A stretch of DNA of 64,000 nucleotides, taken from positions 16,873,758-16,937,757 of the forward strand of contig CM073323.1 of assembly GCA_037043015.1 (NCBI GenBank), given 5' to 3'. A program made the position numbers and the translations under genes. Position 1 is the first letter of the stretch. Each line of letters starts with the position of its first letter. Below are positions 13,459 through 23,760 of this stretch, piece after piece. The stretch comes from Bryum argenteum (lineage: Eukaryota; Streptophyta; Bryopsida; Bryales; Bryaceae). Under the pieces are notes generated by a model. That model was not told the DNA's origin. It did no database searches and saw only the letters and a list, made by a program, of their open reading frames with translations.

Positions 13459-14488
13459 AATAACGTGCTTCAGCTTGAACAAGACTCACAATCGGTGCTG
13501 TTTTTTCTTCAACAACTGAGTCGTCGCAAGCAAGGAGGCTTAACAAGGGAGTACCGAGGGGTTTTTTATCGATGGCGATGTCGATGAAATTCCCATTTTT
13601 TTCACCATCATGACCACTAATCAATCCTTTCCACATTACGTGTTCTAATTATTGACACTGATCCCTTATGTCTCCAACAACAGCCTGCAGGGAGTCTGAT
13701 TTACCCTGCTTGTACCTTGTATCTTAGATTTGGAACCTATTGCCCTGGAAGTTCAGCGCACCTTCATCATGGATCAGCATCAGTGTGCAAGTGTTTTCCC
13801 AGCCCAGCTTAGCCGGTATTTCTCATCTGATCCAAGATACTCAGGACACTTCGTAGCTAGTCAGCTTTACAGGGCAGGTACTAGATTCCATCTTTTATTA
13901 GCTGGGGATTTTGTGTGTGCGGACCTTCTCAAGCCTTTGGCAAGCGGTTTAAGTTTCAGTTCCATCATGTTGCTTAAGCCGATTTTAACTTAGGCAGGGC
14001 AGGGCAGCTGTATACGGGCATGCAGAGACAGGTCGTGGACAGATAGCCGGACTACCTCTGAGAGCTCTTCCTTGAATGTTATCCAATGAAATTTATCAAT
14101 GGAACGATTTTGTAGTGACAAGAAATTTATTTTTCTGATTTTATATGCTGTCTCCTCTAGAAACATAAAAGTACGCACAATACCCATGCCATTTTCAAGC
14201 CTGTACAGAAGCTGGGGTTGATGAAATTCTATGAACAAGGCGTTCTGCCCGTTTGTTGATTTCTTATCTAATTTCTCACTAATTTGTAGCCCATATTGTG
14301 CTCATGTTTTAGAATTTTTCTTTTTACTTCGTACTTTTCCCACCCATCTTGTATCTCTGTTTAAATCTTGTGTACCGTCTTAGTAACTTTTCATTGACGA
14401 AGTTTTAATTTCTTGTTCGTGCGTCCATGTTGTGGACAATGGACAGTACTCGGCAAGATCTGAACTGAATTCTGAGAGCCAGTTTATC
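13459..14488 (+). other. 3' flank of the BAT2-like gene
   Basis: No protein-coding signal is convincing in this stretch. It is likely 3' UTR followed by AT-rich spacer. A short GCAGG run lies at 13993-14007. I see no clear RNA gene or repeat up to the inverted-repeat element that starts at 14489. Confidence 0.3.
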
Positions 14489-14713
14489 ACTACACTAAAT
14501 TTGATAATTAGTGTTAGATTATTATAAGATTTGAAAATGCTATAAGTTTTTACTTTTGTTTAAAAAATTTTACCAAGAGCATTGATTCTGATACTATATA
14601 AGGACCCCCATCTTGGCCAATATAGTGGGTAAAACTATTGAACAATAGTAAAAACTTATAACATGTTTATGTAAATTAGTGTATCTAACACTAATTATCA
14701 AATTTAGTGTAGT
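14489..14713. mobile_element. Palindromic-end MITE, family A, copy 1
   Basis: Both ends carry the same inverted sequence: ACTACACTAAATTTGATAAT at 14489 onward and its reverse complement ending at 14713, an arm of about 30 bp. The interior has no coding capacity. The element is present as a near-identical reverse-complement copy at 36668-36888 and as a decayed copy at 33203-33420. The terminal CACTA is suggestive of the CACTA superfamily, but no 3-bp target duplication is visible, so the superfamily is open; a TA dinucleotide flanks CACTA at this copy only. Confidence 0.9.
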
Positions 14714-15635
14714 ACACTTAATTGATATGGAGGTTCACTTGAAACCGATAATGAAGAAACGAAAATTTTGGATTTTGGATATCCAATATGTATCTTGTGA
14801 GAAGCTTTTCCTCACATATGAATCTAATTTTTTGTGAGAAGCTTTTTCTTATTTTCTGCTAAACCAAGTAATGTACTACACTAATTGGGAGAAATACAAT
14901 CATGAACCTAAGTAGCATGGCGGGGAGATTTTCTGTAAGCAGATTACTCTACTAGTTGGTTATGGGTGCCTTGACCTTAGTCCACCTATTTCTCTACTGC
15001 AAGAAATCTGCACATCTCAACTCCTTGCCAGAGCATTTCTTATGCTATCGTAATCAAGCACAACAAACATTTCAATCAATACACCAATTTTCAGCTTTAG
15101 GAACCTCAAACACCATCCATCTATGGGATATTGTGTTTACACATTTTCAACTAAATGTATTTTCACATTAATATATTGGAGGTGAAGTTTCTCTTGCAAT
15201 ACATCTAGCACCTATCTGAATTCACGTCGTGATGGAGAGTACAAGTCTTTCTCATGTAATCATTTGAACTTTGAAACATACTTTAATCATATAAGAGGGA
15301 TTTTTGCCCTCCATCGACCCTATGTACGACTTGACTCTTGATATAAAGCATTCTTAAACATCCCATATGTACGACTTGACTCTTCATGTAAGTTGAACCA
15401 AATTGTTCCAATGCAAATCTAATCTGCCAAGAGCCACATGCAACTAAACCTTTGGTAAACTGTACTTGCAATTTAAGGTCACATAGATTCCAAAGATTGT
15501 GGGTACTTTAGCAAACTTGTGATCATAAATTGTCGAAGAATCTATGCAAACCATAACTAGAAACTGACACTATACAACCAGAAGTTATGCATTTGAAAAC
15601 TAAACCAGATTGTTCGAGTGTGATGTGAGAAACTA
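14714..15635. repeat. AT-rich spacer with fragment of dispersed repeat family B
   Basis: No gene is visible. Around 15290-15395 the sequence carries GGGATTTTTGCCCTCCATCG followed by two copies of TATGTACGACTTGACTCTT about 55 bp apart. The same words recur at 22527-22800 and at 54631-54730, where they form a hairpin, so this is a fragment of a dispersed repeat. The rest is AT-rich with no recognisable feature. Confidence 0.5.
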
Positions 15636-18144
15636 TCACTTAGTTGCAGGGCGTGGCTTGCTAACACTCACGATCTTCACATCATCGTCACTGTCGTCGT
15701 CCTTACGGGCAGCATCCGCTTTTGCTTTCTTCCTTGCCGATTCCATGCTCTCATTCGCCCTCTCCATATTGTCCCTTTTCCGCTTCTCCCTCTCCCGATA
15801 CTCCCTCTCCCGAAACTCCCTCTCCCCAATCTCTCTCTCCCGAATCTCTCCCGATTCTCCTCCGCCTGAATCTTCCTCATCCGACACATTCTGCACTCTG
15901 CTGCTGCTGTTACATGCCAAAACATCAAACACAATCATACTTAAAGCTCACCGAGGTTGAGTAGTTCAACATCTACAGTCTCATTGTCTTGTTTTATATC
16001 AACTGTTCGAGGAGTGGAGCTTACTTGAATCCGCATGTAGTGTCGCGTCATCGAAGTGAAGCTGGCTGCTATCTCAGTGTCGGCAACGTTGGCCACATTC
16101 ATTGCCATTACAGTCGAGATCCTACAGCACGCAACCAAAACGGTTTTCATAACTTTATTCCAACCGGTATTGTATTGGCCATTATAGTCGAAAATCCTGG
16201 AAGCGTGCAACCAAAACGATTTTCATAAATCAACCTCAACGATACATGATAATTATAGATCGGTATTTTTGGTGCGCACCCGGCCTGCAAAGTTCCTTGC
16301 TTGTCCAGAGCGACGAGCTTGGATAGAATGAAGAAGATCCTTCTACCCCTGATTACAGAATCAGCCTGCACTCATGATTCAAATAGTTTAGTACTCTCGA
16401 AAGTATAAAACGTTCAAAGCATAAACAAACGTCATGCACAAAAAATTTGTTTACCTTACGACGAGCCAGCCATTTGAGGACGGCCGACAAAAAGTCTTGT
16501 GAATATGCACTGAGGTCGAGCAGTTCCAGCACAGTTGCCGTCACCTGACATTCCAACCCTCGTCAGATTAGAGAGACTGAGAATGCAAGTGATCAAGACA
16601 TTGATAATCACAGAAATAGTGAGCACTTACCAAGTCGGTTCCGTTGGTTTGTGGGCATTCTACACTTTGTGGTTGTTCTGTTATGAGGTCTATGAAGTCG
16701 CTTTCTTCGATTATCACTTTGTGCTTGCCTAGAACGGTCAGAAGCTGGAGCACCTGCAACTCTAGGTTAGTTAGTTTGCAGGTTGACATACCAAGACTGA
16801 GTGCATTCCTACGATGAAAGATTTTAAAACCCTTACCTGCTGAGTATTTGCCAGAGTCTTGTTCGCAAAGAGAAGCTTGGAGATGAGTTTCGATTCCACC
16901 AGCCACTTGTGCGACACCAGAGTATCTTCACTGCAAAGTACATAAATAACATGGTCACAACGGTATGAACGATAGAAGAAAGATCATGAGCGAGATAAAG
17001 TGACTTACCCAGAACTTGATGCTGGAATGAGCTCGATGGCTTCCGCTACCATCAGTGTAACCGCATCTAACCACCTTGCTGCTACGAACAAATCCCAAAT
17101 CCGGCGTTGGAAATTGCGAAGAGAGAGCACGACAGATTCGAATCCTGAGATTTCGAATCCTGAGGTTCCGCTTCGCACACCACAGATTAAGATTGAGTGG
17201 AAGTGCCGGACTAAAGCTGAGAAGGCTTGAGGGTTTTCCCTAATCATCGTCATGCCCGAAATGGATTGTGATAGTGGGGTCAGCCACTGAAACACTTTCG
17301 TACAGGCCTTCTTGATGAGCTCATCAATGATCGGACTGGCAGTGAAGAGCTTCATGAGGCGAGTGACATTGTCGAAACAAGACGCCGTCCTCACCAACTG
17401 ATGGAGGAGAAGCGCAACTGTTGGGAGCTCGAGGTTCTGCTGCATTGAACTCAGCATCCTCAGCACGAGCTCATATCCCTTCCCCCCACCCGACTTCACC
17501 AGCAGCCATGTGAGACTGAACAGGACGGGATCTGCCCACGCGGGGATTCGACAACATACACAAGGGATCTCAGAAGTGGTTACTTCGCCTGTCACAGCGC
17601 AGAAGGTATGAGGATTTTTCACGCTCCTGTTAACCCTTACCAACAAGCCGGGTACTTGCAAGACTGACGGCAGTCTGATCGAAGTGACAACCACGTCGTA
17701 AAGCCCCATCTTTCTGCGCTCCTTGTAAGCCTCGCACCCTGAGTTCAAGCCGTTTTCCAAAGCTAGAAAAAGCATAGACATGACGCGGTCCATGTCTGAT
17801 GGTGGGTGAGGAGAGGCGAAGGCTTCTCCTGCCATGGTCATGACCCCGAAGAGAATTTCATACCAGGCGCCTTGAATGAGGGGTCGGTTTTGAAGGTCCT
17901 TTGCAGCGAGCACGGACCTGCTGATTGCCCCCGGAATGTGGCAGCAGAGAGCCTCCAGTTCGCTGATTCTGCCGTTGCTTATCAAGCCCTTGGCGTAATC
18001 TAGTAACACCGATGCTAGAGCCTTCAATTCTCCCAGTGCGGGTGCATTCATGGAGTTTCCTGTGAAAGCGTATGCCCTGATGAAGTCCATGTTTACGCCT
18101 TTGGCATATACTTCTCGCTCAACCCACCCCGCCTCGCTTGCCAT
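15636..18144 (-). CDS. Conserved-looking 626-aa protein of unknown function
   Basis: Seven exons on the minus strand: 18144-17009, 16930-16837, 16753-16631, 16544-16455, 16365-16280, 16121-16025, 15890-15636, all joining in phase. The first exon alone encodes 378 residues, mostly hydrophobic-helical with Leu-rich segments, suggesting an alpha-solenoid; no transmembrane segment or signal peptide is evident. The C-terminus (last 85 residues) switches to acidic DEED and repeated EREIGEREFREREYREREK charged helix, then a KKAKADAARK basic patch and DDDSDDDVKIV, suggesting a nuclear protein. I do not recognise a domain. The last junction was chosen because only donor after 16025 with acceptor before 15890 keeps this charged tail open; another donor at 15952 would give a basic repeat frame. 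An alternative in-frame acceptor at 16196 would add 25 residues. Confidence 0.75.
16104..16228 (-). repeat. Duplicated splice-acceptor segment in the unknown gene
   Basis: Two similar segments of about 50 bp (16104-16152 and 16178-16228) lie about 75 bp apart. Each contains ATTAYAGTCG and ends in CGCAACCAAAACG/GTGCAACCAAAACG and TTTTCATAA. On the minus strand each carries an AG acceptor followed by GAT: exon start 16121 in the near copy and 16196 in the far copy. The two acceptors are exactly 75 nt apart and the interval is open in the coding frame. Confidence 0.7.
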
Positions 18145-18429
18145 ACTTGCAACTCTTCAAGTCTTGAGTTTGTTTGCAGCCAATTCAAGACAATCGGTCA
18201 CAAAGAAGTGTGTGCACCACAAAACAGTCGTGTCCGAAAGTGTCCTTCCTAAAACGGTTGTGTGCATCAAATGTCATAGCCAAAAAATCAAGAATTAACT
18301 AATAATTTCAAATAATTCAAAGTCCATAGTGAAATATGGAGTTGTACCTTCAATATTTAAGAAGCACCTTCAATTGTTGCCGCGATCACTTCAAAACAAT
18401 CGGGTGCGCTGCAAAACAAGTAAGGGTAC

Positions 18430-18942
18430 TACCAGATTGTTACTTACACGACCTCCAAAACTGCCGCAAACGCTTGCCGCTCGTCTCGAATACTCGTGAA
18501 CAATTAAGTGTGCCAACTCCGAAACAACACCTCCAAACCGCCGCAAACACTTGCCGCTTGCCAACGATCAATCCTCTCGTTTACACGCGATCAATTAAAC
18601 ACGCCAACCTTGAAACACCACCTCGGAAACGGCGGCAACCGCTTGCCAATGATCCTCTTGTTCACTCGTGAGCAATTAAGTGCGCCTATCTCCAAACACC
18701 CCTTCCAATACGGCCGCGAACGCTTGCTAAACACCCCTTTCAAAATAGCCACAAATGCTTGTCAATGATCCTCTCGTTCACTTGTGAACAATTAAGCGCG
18801 CCAACCCTAAAAGACCACCTCTCAAACGGTCGAAAACACTTGCCGCTTGCCAATGATCCTCTCGTTCACTCGTTCACAATTAAGTGCGCCAAAACACCAC
18901 TTCCAAAACGGCCGCAAACGCTTGCCGCTTTCTACTGTTTCT
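18430..18942. repeat. Degenerate minisatellite (about 85-115 bp units) upstream of the unknown gene
   Basis: At least five units share GATCCTCTCGTTCACTCGTG, then AACAATTAAGTGCGCCAAC, then CACCWCC and GGCCGCAAACGCTTGCC. The AATTAAG core recurs near 18503, 18590, 18674, 18788 and 18878. A further unit continues at 19886-19945, after the CACTA element, so the array was interrupted by that insertion. Frames through the array read as repeated LVHS-type peptides and are not taken as genes. It begins about 290 bp upstream of the minus-strand gene start, so it may lie in or near its promoter. Confidence 0.75.
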
Positions 18943-18945
18943 AGT

Positions 18946-19882
18946 CACTACAAGGAGAATAGTATCCTAATTGACGAAATTTTGACAGAAACCTGCCAAT
19001 TACTCACCTACTATCCAATTTCATTTCCGAAGATATGTTTTTTTTTATATATATATGCTTTAAGTACAAGTACAGTAGACTTTGAATATTTTTCACGATG
19101 TAAAAAAATTTTTTTTCTCAAAATTTTTTTTTGCACTATTCCATGCAGGTCTTTTTCTATATGTATAAAAAATTTCAATTTTTTTTTTTTTTTTTATTTT
19201 TTTTTGAGGTTGGGGCCATTTTTTACTACCCAGCAGACTTTGAATATTTTTCACGATGTAAAAAAAAAAAAAATTTCAAAATTTTTTTTGAAATATTCCA
19301 TGCAGGTATTTTTTTATATGTATAAAAAATTTCAATTTTTTTTGAAATTATTTTGTTTTTATGCTAGGGCCTTTTTTTACTACCGAGCAGACTTTGAATA
19401 TTTTTCACGATGTAAAAAAACTTTTTTTTTTCAAATTTTTTTTTGCAATATTTCATGCAGGTATTTTTCTATATGAAAACCAACCCAAGTGATTTTGTCC
19501 AAAACGGAGTCCGGATGAAGAAGTTATAGTTCTTCAAAGTTTCTGCCCTTCATGCAAAATGTCGTATTTTGACATTTTGCATCAACTTTGAACGTTATGA
19601 TCTCACAAATGGAGAAGATCCAACGGTTGAAAATTTCAGCGGTAGCTCAAAAACAAGTAAATTACAAGATCCTACGGTTAAAGTCTACAAAAAGTTTTAG
19701 CAATTCCATGCTTGTCGTAAATAAAATAAATTGACAAGAAGTTGACTAGAATTTGACAAGAAGTTGACAAAAACATTAATAATGTCCAAAGTGACAGAGT
19801 TGGGCTGCGAGATGCTGACTTCGTCATTTCGGACATTTTTTTGTCAACTATTTGTCATCTCGGGCCCCATTTCCTTGTAGTG
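18946..19882. mobile_element. Non-autonomous CACTA (En/Spm-type) element, 937 bp
   Basis: The left end reads CACTACAAGGAGAATAG and the right end TTTCCTTGTAGTG, giving CACTACAAGGA inverted termini close to the classic plant CACTA end CACTACAAGAA. A perfect 3-bp target duplication AGT flanks it (18943-18945 and 19883-19885), as this superfamily requires. The insertion splits the minisatellite. There is no transposase; the inside holds T-rich tandem repeats (19077-19477), a palindromic ATGCAAAATGTC region near 19553, and GACAAGAAGTTGAC repeats near 19733-19770 that may be subterminal binding sites. Confidence 0.93.
19077..19477. repeat. Three tandem units of about 155 bp inside the CACTA element
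   Basis: The word AGACTTTGAATATTTTTCAC starts at 19077, 19235 and 19389, giving periods of 158 and 154 bp. Each unit continues with GATGTAAAAAA, long T runs and CATGCAGGT followed by TTTTTCTATATG. The last unit is truncated. Reading frames through these units are poly-Phe/Lys artefacts of the homopolymer runs. Confidence 0.9.
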
Positions 19883-19885
19883 AGT

Positions 19886-19945
19886 GATCCTCTCGATCGC
19901 TTGTGAACAATTAAGTGCGTCGACCTCGAAACCTAGATTACTGCT
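19886..19945. repeat. Last unit of the interrupted minisatellite
   Basis: Immediately after the right target duplication of the CACTA element the sequence resumes with GATCCTCTCGATCGCTTGTG and AACAATTAAGTGCGTCGACC, the same unit as in the array at 18430-18942. This identifies the original array as continuous before insertion. Confidence 0.8.
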
Positions 19946-22526
19946 TGGTAGCGAAATTAAGTTTGCACGACCTATATGTCACGGTTGCCCAAAATATACT
20001 TTTGTCTTGCCATCCTTGAGTACATGTATAACTCCTTCCGATGCACAATCTCCCAAGCTTCGAAATTGTTGTTTCATGAGGCGCCCTTTCAAACTCAATT
20101 CAAGGGATGTTTGAAGAGGTCAACATTCGTTAAAGTGGTCTCGATGGTATTTAGACAATGTGATTTATTGAAGTGCATGAAAGATATCATTAACACATCC
20201 TCCACAAATTCCATAGGGAACAATGTTTTATAAGTGCAAATCTGATAATTTGTCGTGAGAGATGTAAGAAGTAATTAGATTCGTTCCTCTAGGCATTTTT
20301 ATTGAACTTTGAGAGGTTCTTCCTGACTTTGAATTTAATTATGTAACATGTGTTATTGCTAATTAATTGTGCTTGATTCACAGTAGTATAGAATTCACAA
20401 TCATTGTTAGGTACGATTGAGAATGAATATCACCGACTTTTATTCAAACAAGGGCACTTGTTTAAAAGTCAACACTAACACGTCAGTATAATGAACTTTT
20501 GGCTTAAATGCACTATAGTAAACTTTTCTTTCATAACCCCAAGCTTAGGTGAGTAGGTCATTTGTCTCATCACTAAGGGCCACTTTATATTAATGCCCAC
20601 TTGGGCTTGCACCCACTTGGAGTGGATCCCATTTGAAGTTGAAGTGGGCCTTAATTTAAGCCTTAATTTACAAAGAGGTTGTTGAATTGGCCTTGCAATA
20701 AAATGCCCGTAGGCCCACTTGGAATGCCCAAATTGAAACTTTTACTTCAAGTTGGGTCATCCAAATAGGCCTAAGTGACTTTATATTAGAGCTCATTTCT
20801 CACACCCATATTCAAATTCTAACATCTTCCAATAAGAATGCTTGAATTGCCCAAATGAGCCCAAGAGGAGAAGTGGGTCGCAATTCTATGACGACCCAAT
20901 TTTTTGGCTAGGGCCCATAAGCTTCTTTCCAAAATGCCACAATGTCACCTCCACATAAGCTTTGTGAGAAGTGGGCCAACTTATAATATAAAGCCATTGG
21001 GCCCATTTGACGGCAATCTAAGCACTCTCATTGGTTGATACATAGGTTTTGGAAATGGGCCCTAATTTAAAGTGGCCCTAAGAATATGTTTTATTTGTAA
21101 AGAGGACCACACGATCCATTTAACACTTTGAGCATATGTTGGAAGCAATATATTAGTAAGTAATTTGTTATACCAACATATGAAAGTTTTATTGGTTTAA
21201 GTTGTTGCTTTGCTAAAAACAAAATTCACTTTTTCACTTCATCTCGTCCTCCCTTTGCTCCGTTCACCTCATTTTCATTTTCATTTTCTTGTTTTTCTAG
21301 TTTTTATGTTCCCGATTTCTTGAGTTCCGGAGTTCCTCCGTTCTCTTGTTTCCTCATCCCTGCATTCTCTTTTCTTCTCAGCTTCTCGTCTCTTCCTCTC
21401 GGCTCTTCCTCTCGTCTCCTTGCCATACCTCCATGACCTTTGACGAAGCTTTTGCAGCAAAAAATAGCTTGCCTTGAAAGACCTTTTCAAACAAAAATCA
21501 GAGTTGTCACACAAGCTGATAATCAAAAAATTGACGTCCACATACAAGTATTCCAGAGATGTCCGGAGAGCACAGAGGAAAGCCATAAATGTCTTTTGGG
21601 GTAGAACGGTAGCTCTCTTTCTTGAAGTTAGTTCCGCAAAAGTCCCCTTATGGCCCTCATAGTTCTTTAGTTTATATGTGGTTGTGCACTAAAGTACAAT
21701 AAGTAAAAAGTAGCAACCTCTTGTTGAATTTGATTTCTTTACTAGCCATGACTATTCATTCTTTTGCTAGAAAAAAGTACCACCTTTCTCAATTGGTCTA
21801 TTGGTCACTCCTTAACGCATTAACCAACCCCTATTCCCTCCTAATTATTTCGAGCAACCCTCCCGGTTTACAGTATGTGAGAATGACATTGAGATAATTG
21901 ACAACTTCAAAATTGCAACAATGTGAAGTTTGCATATGTTTAGGACCTTGCATTTGTCACATGCTGTGTAGTGTTCTTATGTGTATGATGGGGTGATTTA
22001 TATTCTATCATGGTAAGGTTTTTCAAAGAAATGTGGGCGAACAACCTTCTTTGACACTAAAGATGTGAATAAAGGGTGCATTGTCTTTTTATAAATAGCA
22101 CAATATACACAAACAAGAACTGCTCACCCTCACCCTGAATTATGTTTGAATTAATTGGATCTAGGTAGCTTTTAGAGGCCAAAATGCCCACTTTTTGTTA
22201 TTGAGAATTTTAAAGGATTTCCAAGCCAAAGATTAAAATGTCCATAAAAGGTTTTGTATGTAGAATAGGATTTTGGTGAAATTAGTTTCATTTGCAATTA
22301 TATAATTTTATCTAACCTTGTAGTTATCCTTTATAGGCATTCAAATTCAATAAAAACAATAATAGAATTCACTCACACGTTAGAAGAAAAATTCTAAACC
22401 AACCCAATTCTGTTATTAATGTGTGACAAGAGCTAACTATAATTGTCCACCATCAAAATCGTGTTAAAAGGCCAAGAAGGGTGTGAAGGTCACATATAGG
22501 TTCTTGTAACAATACTTAACATGGGG
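19946..22526. other. AT-rich intergenic region with a GGCCCA-dense block
   Basis: No gene is supported. From 20574 to 21083 the sequence contains well over a dozen TGGGCC/GGCCCA/GCCCAA-type words on both strands, many within GCCCACTTGG contexts, giving local short inverted repeats. TGGGCY is also the core of plant site II (TCP-binding) elements, but the density looks like a decayed repeat rather than a promoter. Elsewhere it is unremarkable AT-rich DNA; 21240-21440 is pyrimidine-rich. Confidence 0.4.
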
Positions 22527-22800
22527 ACTCAAGTCGTACAAGGGGCCAAAAAAGACCGTCAAAAATCTCTCTCGCATGGTTGGTCCATTTCTCAAAGTCC
22601 AAAAAATGAACCAATCACATGAAAGTGATTCTTCCCCTCTTTCAAATTGAGGTACGACATAACTCCTTATGTAAAGCATCTCATAGTTAATTTTCAAGAT
22701 CTCCATGACGAATTGAGTCGTGTTGTGATGCATTTGACGGAAATGGTTGTTATCAGTTATGAAGCGTTCTTAAATATCCCCTATGTACGGCTTGACTCAT
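22527..22800. repeat. Dispersed repeat family B, copy with imperfect hairpin
   Basis: CAAAAATCTCTCTCGCATGG and TGAACCAATCACATGAAAGTG form an imperfect inverted pair, followed by GTACGACATAACTCCTTATG and, near 22782, TATGTACGGCTTGACTCATC. The same words occur at 15290-15395 and 54631-54730. No coding capacity is apparent. Confidence 0.55.
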
Positions 22801-23470
22801 CATAATATTATTAAAGGTAACTTTTGCTTCTTAATAACAAAGGCTAAAAATCAATTGAAATAAAGAACACGTTTGAGAGGGAGCTTCACTCCAAGGTTGT
22901 TGCATGCCATACAAAATGTCATTTTTTACATTTTGCCCGTTTACTGGTTGTGGCCTCATGGACCTCATGGGCTTCATGGGTCAGACAATGAGAAATTTTC
23001 CTCCTATCGGCCAAATGTGCCGCTCAAAGCTAAACTAGTCCAAAATAGATGTGATGTGGAAAGGTAACACTAAGTCAATCAACTTGTTGCATCCAACACC
23101 TGAACCCACTTGAAGAGTGAAGTTCAGTGCAGTTCAAAGAGAATCACGCGAGCAACGTTGAGGTGTTGAGGTGTGTAAAGAGAAGAGCCAAAAATCGTGA
23201 GATGTTGCTGCATAGTGACATAGTCAAACCGGTTGAATTAAATGTGTTGAATAGGTTATTATATACTTCAATTTTTCTATCATTGTTTGCTCGAATTTTG
23301 CATCAATATCTAAAATCAATGGTTGTTACAAATCATAATTGCAAGATCTTTGATTATAAACTTCGTATTTTACCATGAACCAAATGGAAGGGGTCAACTT
23401 TGAGAGCCACTCGACTTATGTCTATTTTTAAGAAACAACTAAAAAGAAAAGAGCTTATTGAACAACAAAA

Positions 23471-23525
23471 TACTCCCTCTGTCCTATTTATATTGTACAG
23501 TAGGTTCTCTCAAATCTACCTCGCA
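23471..23525. mobile_element. Stowaway-type MITE, 5' half only
   Basis: TA followed by CTCCCTCTGTCCTATTTATA and TTGTACAGTAGGTTCTCTCA matches the left half of the complete Stowaway element at 42850-42951. The right terminus is missing; sequence departs after about 23525. It lies about 240 bp upstream of the Y14 start codon. Confidence 0.7.
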
Positions 23526-23760
23526 CTGTAGAAACAAATGTCCTACCGACCTCGTCAAACAGGAGTTCGTATGCACATTGACAAGGGCGATGGATGAATG
23601 GTGTAAGACATCCATATGTTTATCATCCATCATCTCGCAGGTCTAGGTTTGTTCTGCTCATGGGCAACGATTGTTCTTCGAGCTTAAGCTAGGGTTTCAA
23701 GGTCAGGGATTGCTGGTGTGGTGAGTTGTTGCGGAAAGAGCTCGATCGGATCATATTGCA

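Noticed and set aside
15677..15934. Basic GRGSFGRGSIGRG frame as the true C-terminus of the unknown gene
   Set aside because: It needs the donor after 15952 and gives a repeat-driven basic peptide; the donor after 16025 with the acceptor before 15890 keeps a balanced charged tail. The choice still needs transcript data.
16568..16906. 112-codon minus-strand frame as a separate gene
   Set aside because: It contains exons 2-3 segments of the unknown gene read across an intron; splicing explains the coding part.
18847..19476. 209-codon plus-strand frame rich in Phe, Tyr and Lys
   Set aside because: It spans the minisatellite, the CACTA border and the T-rich 155-bp repeats; the peptide only mirrors homopolymers and repeats.
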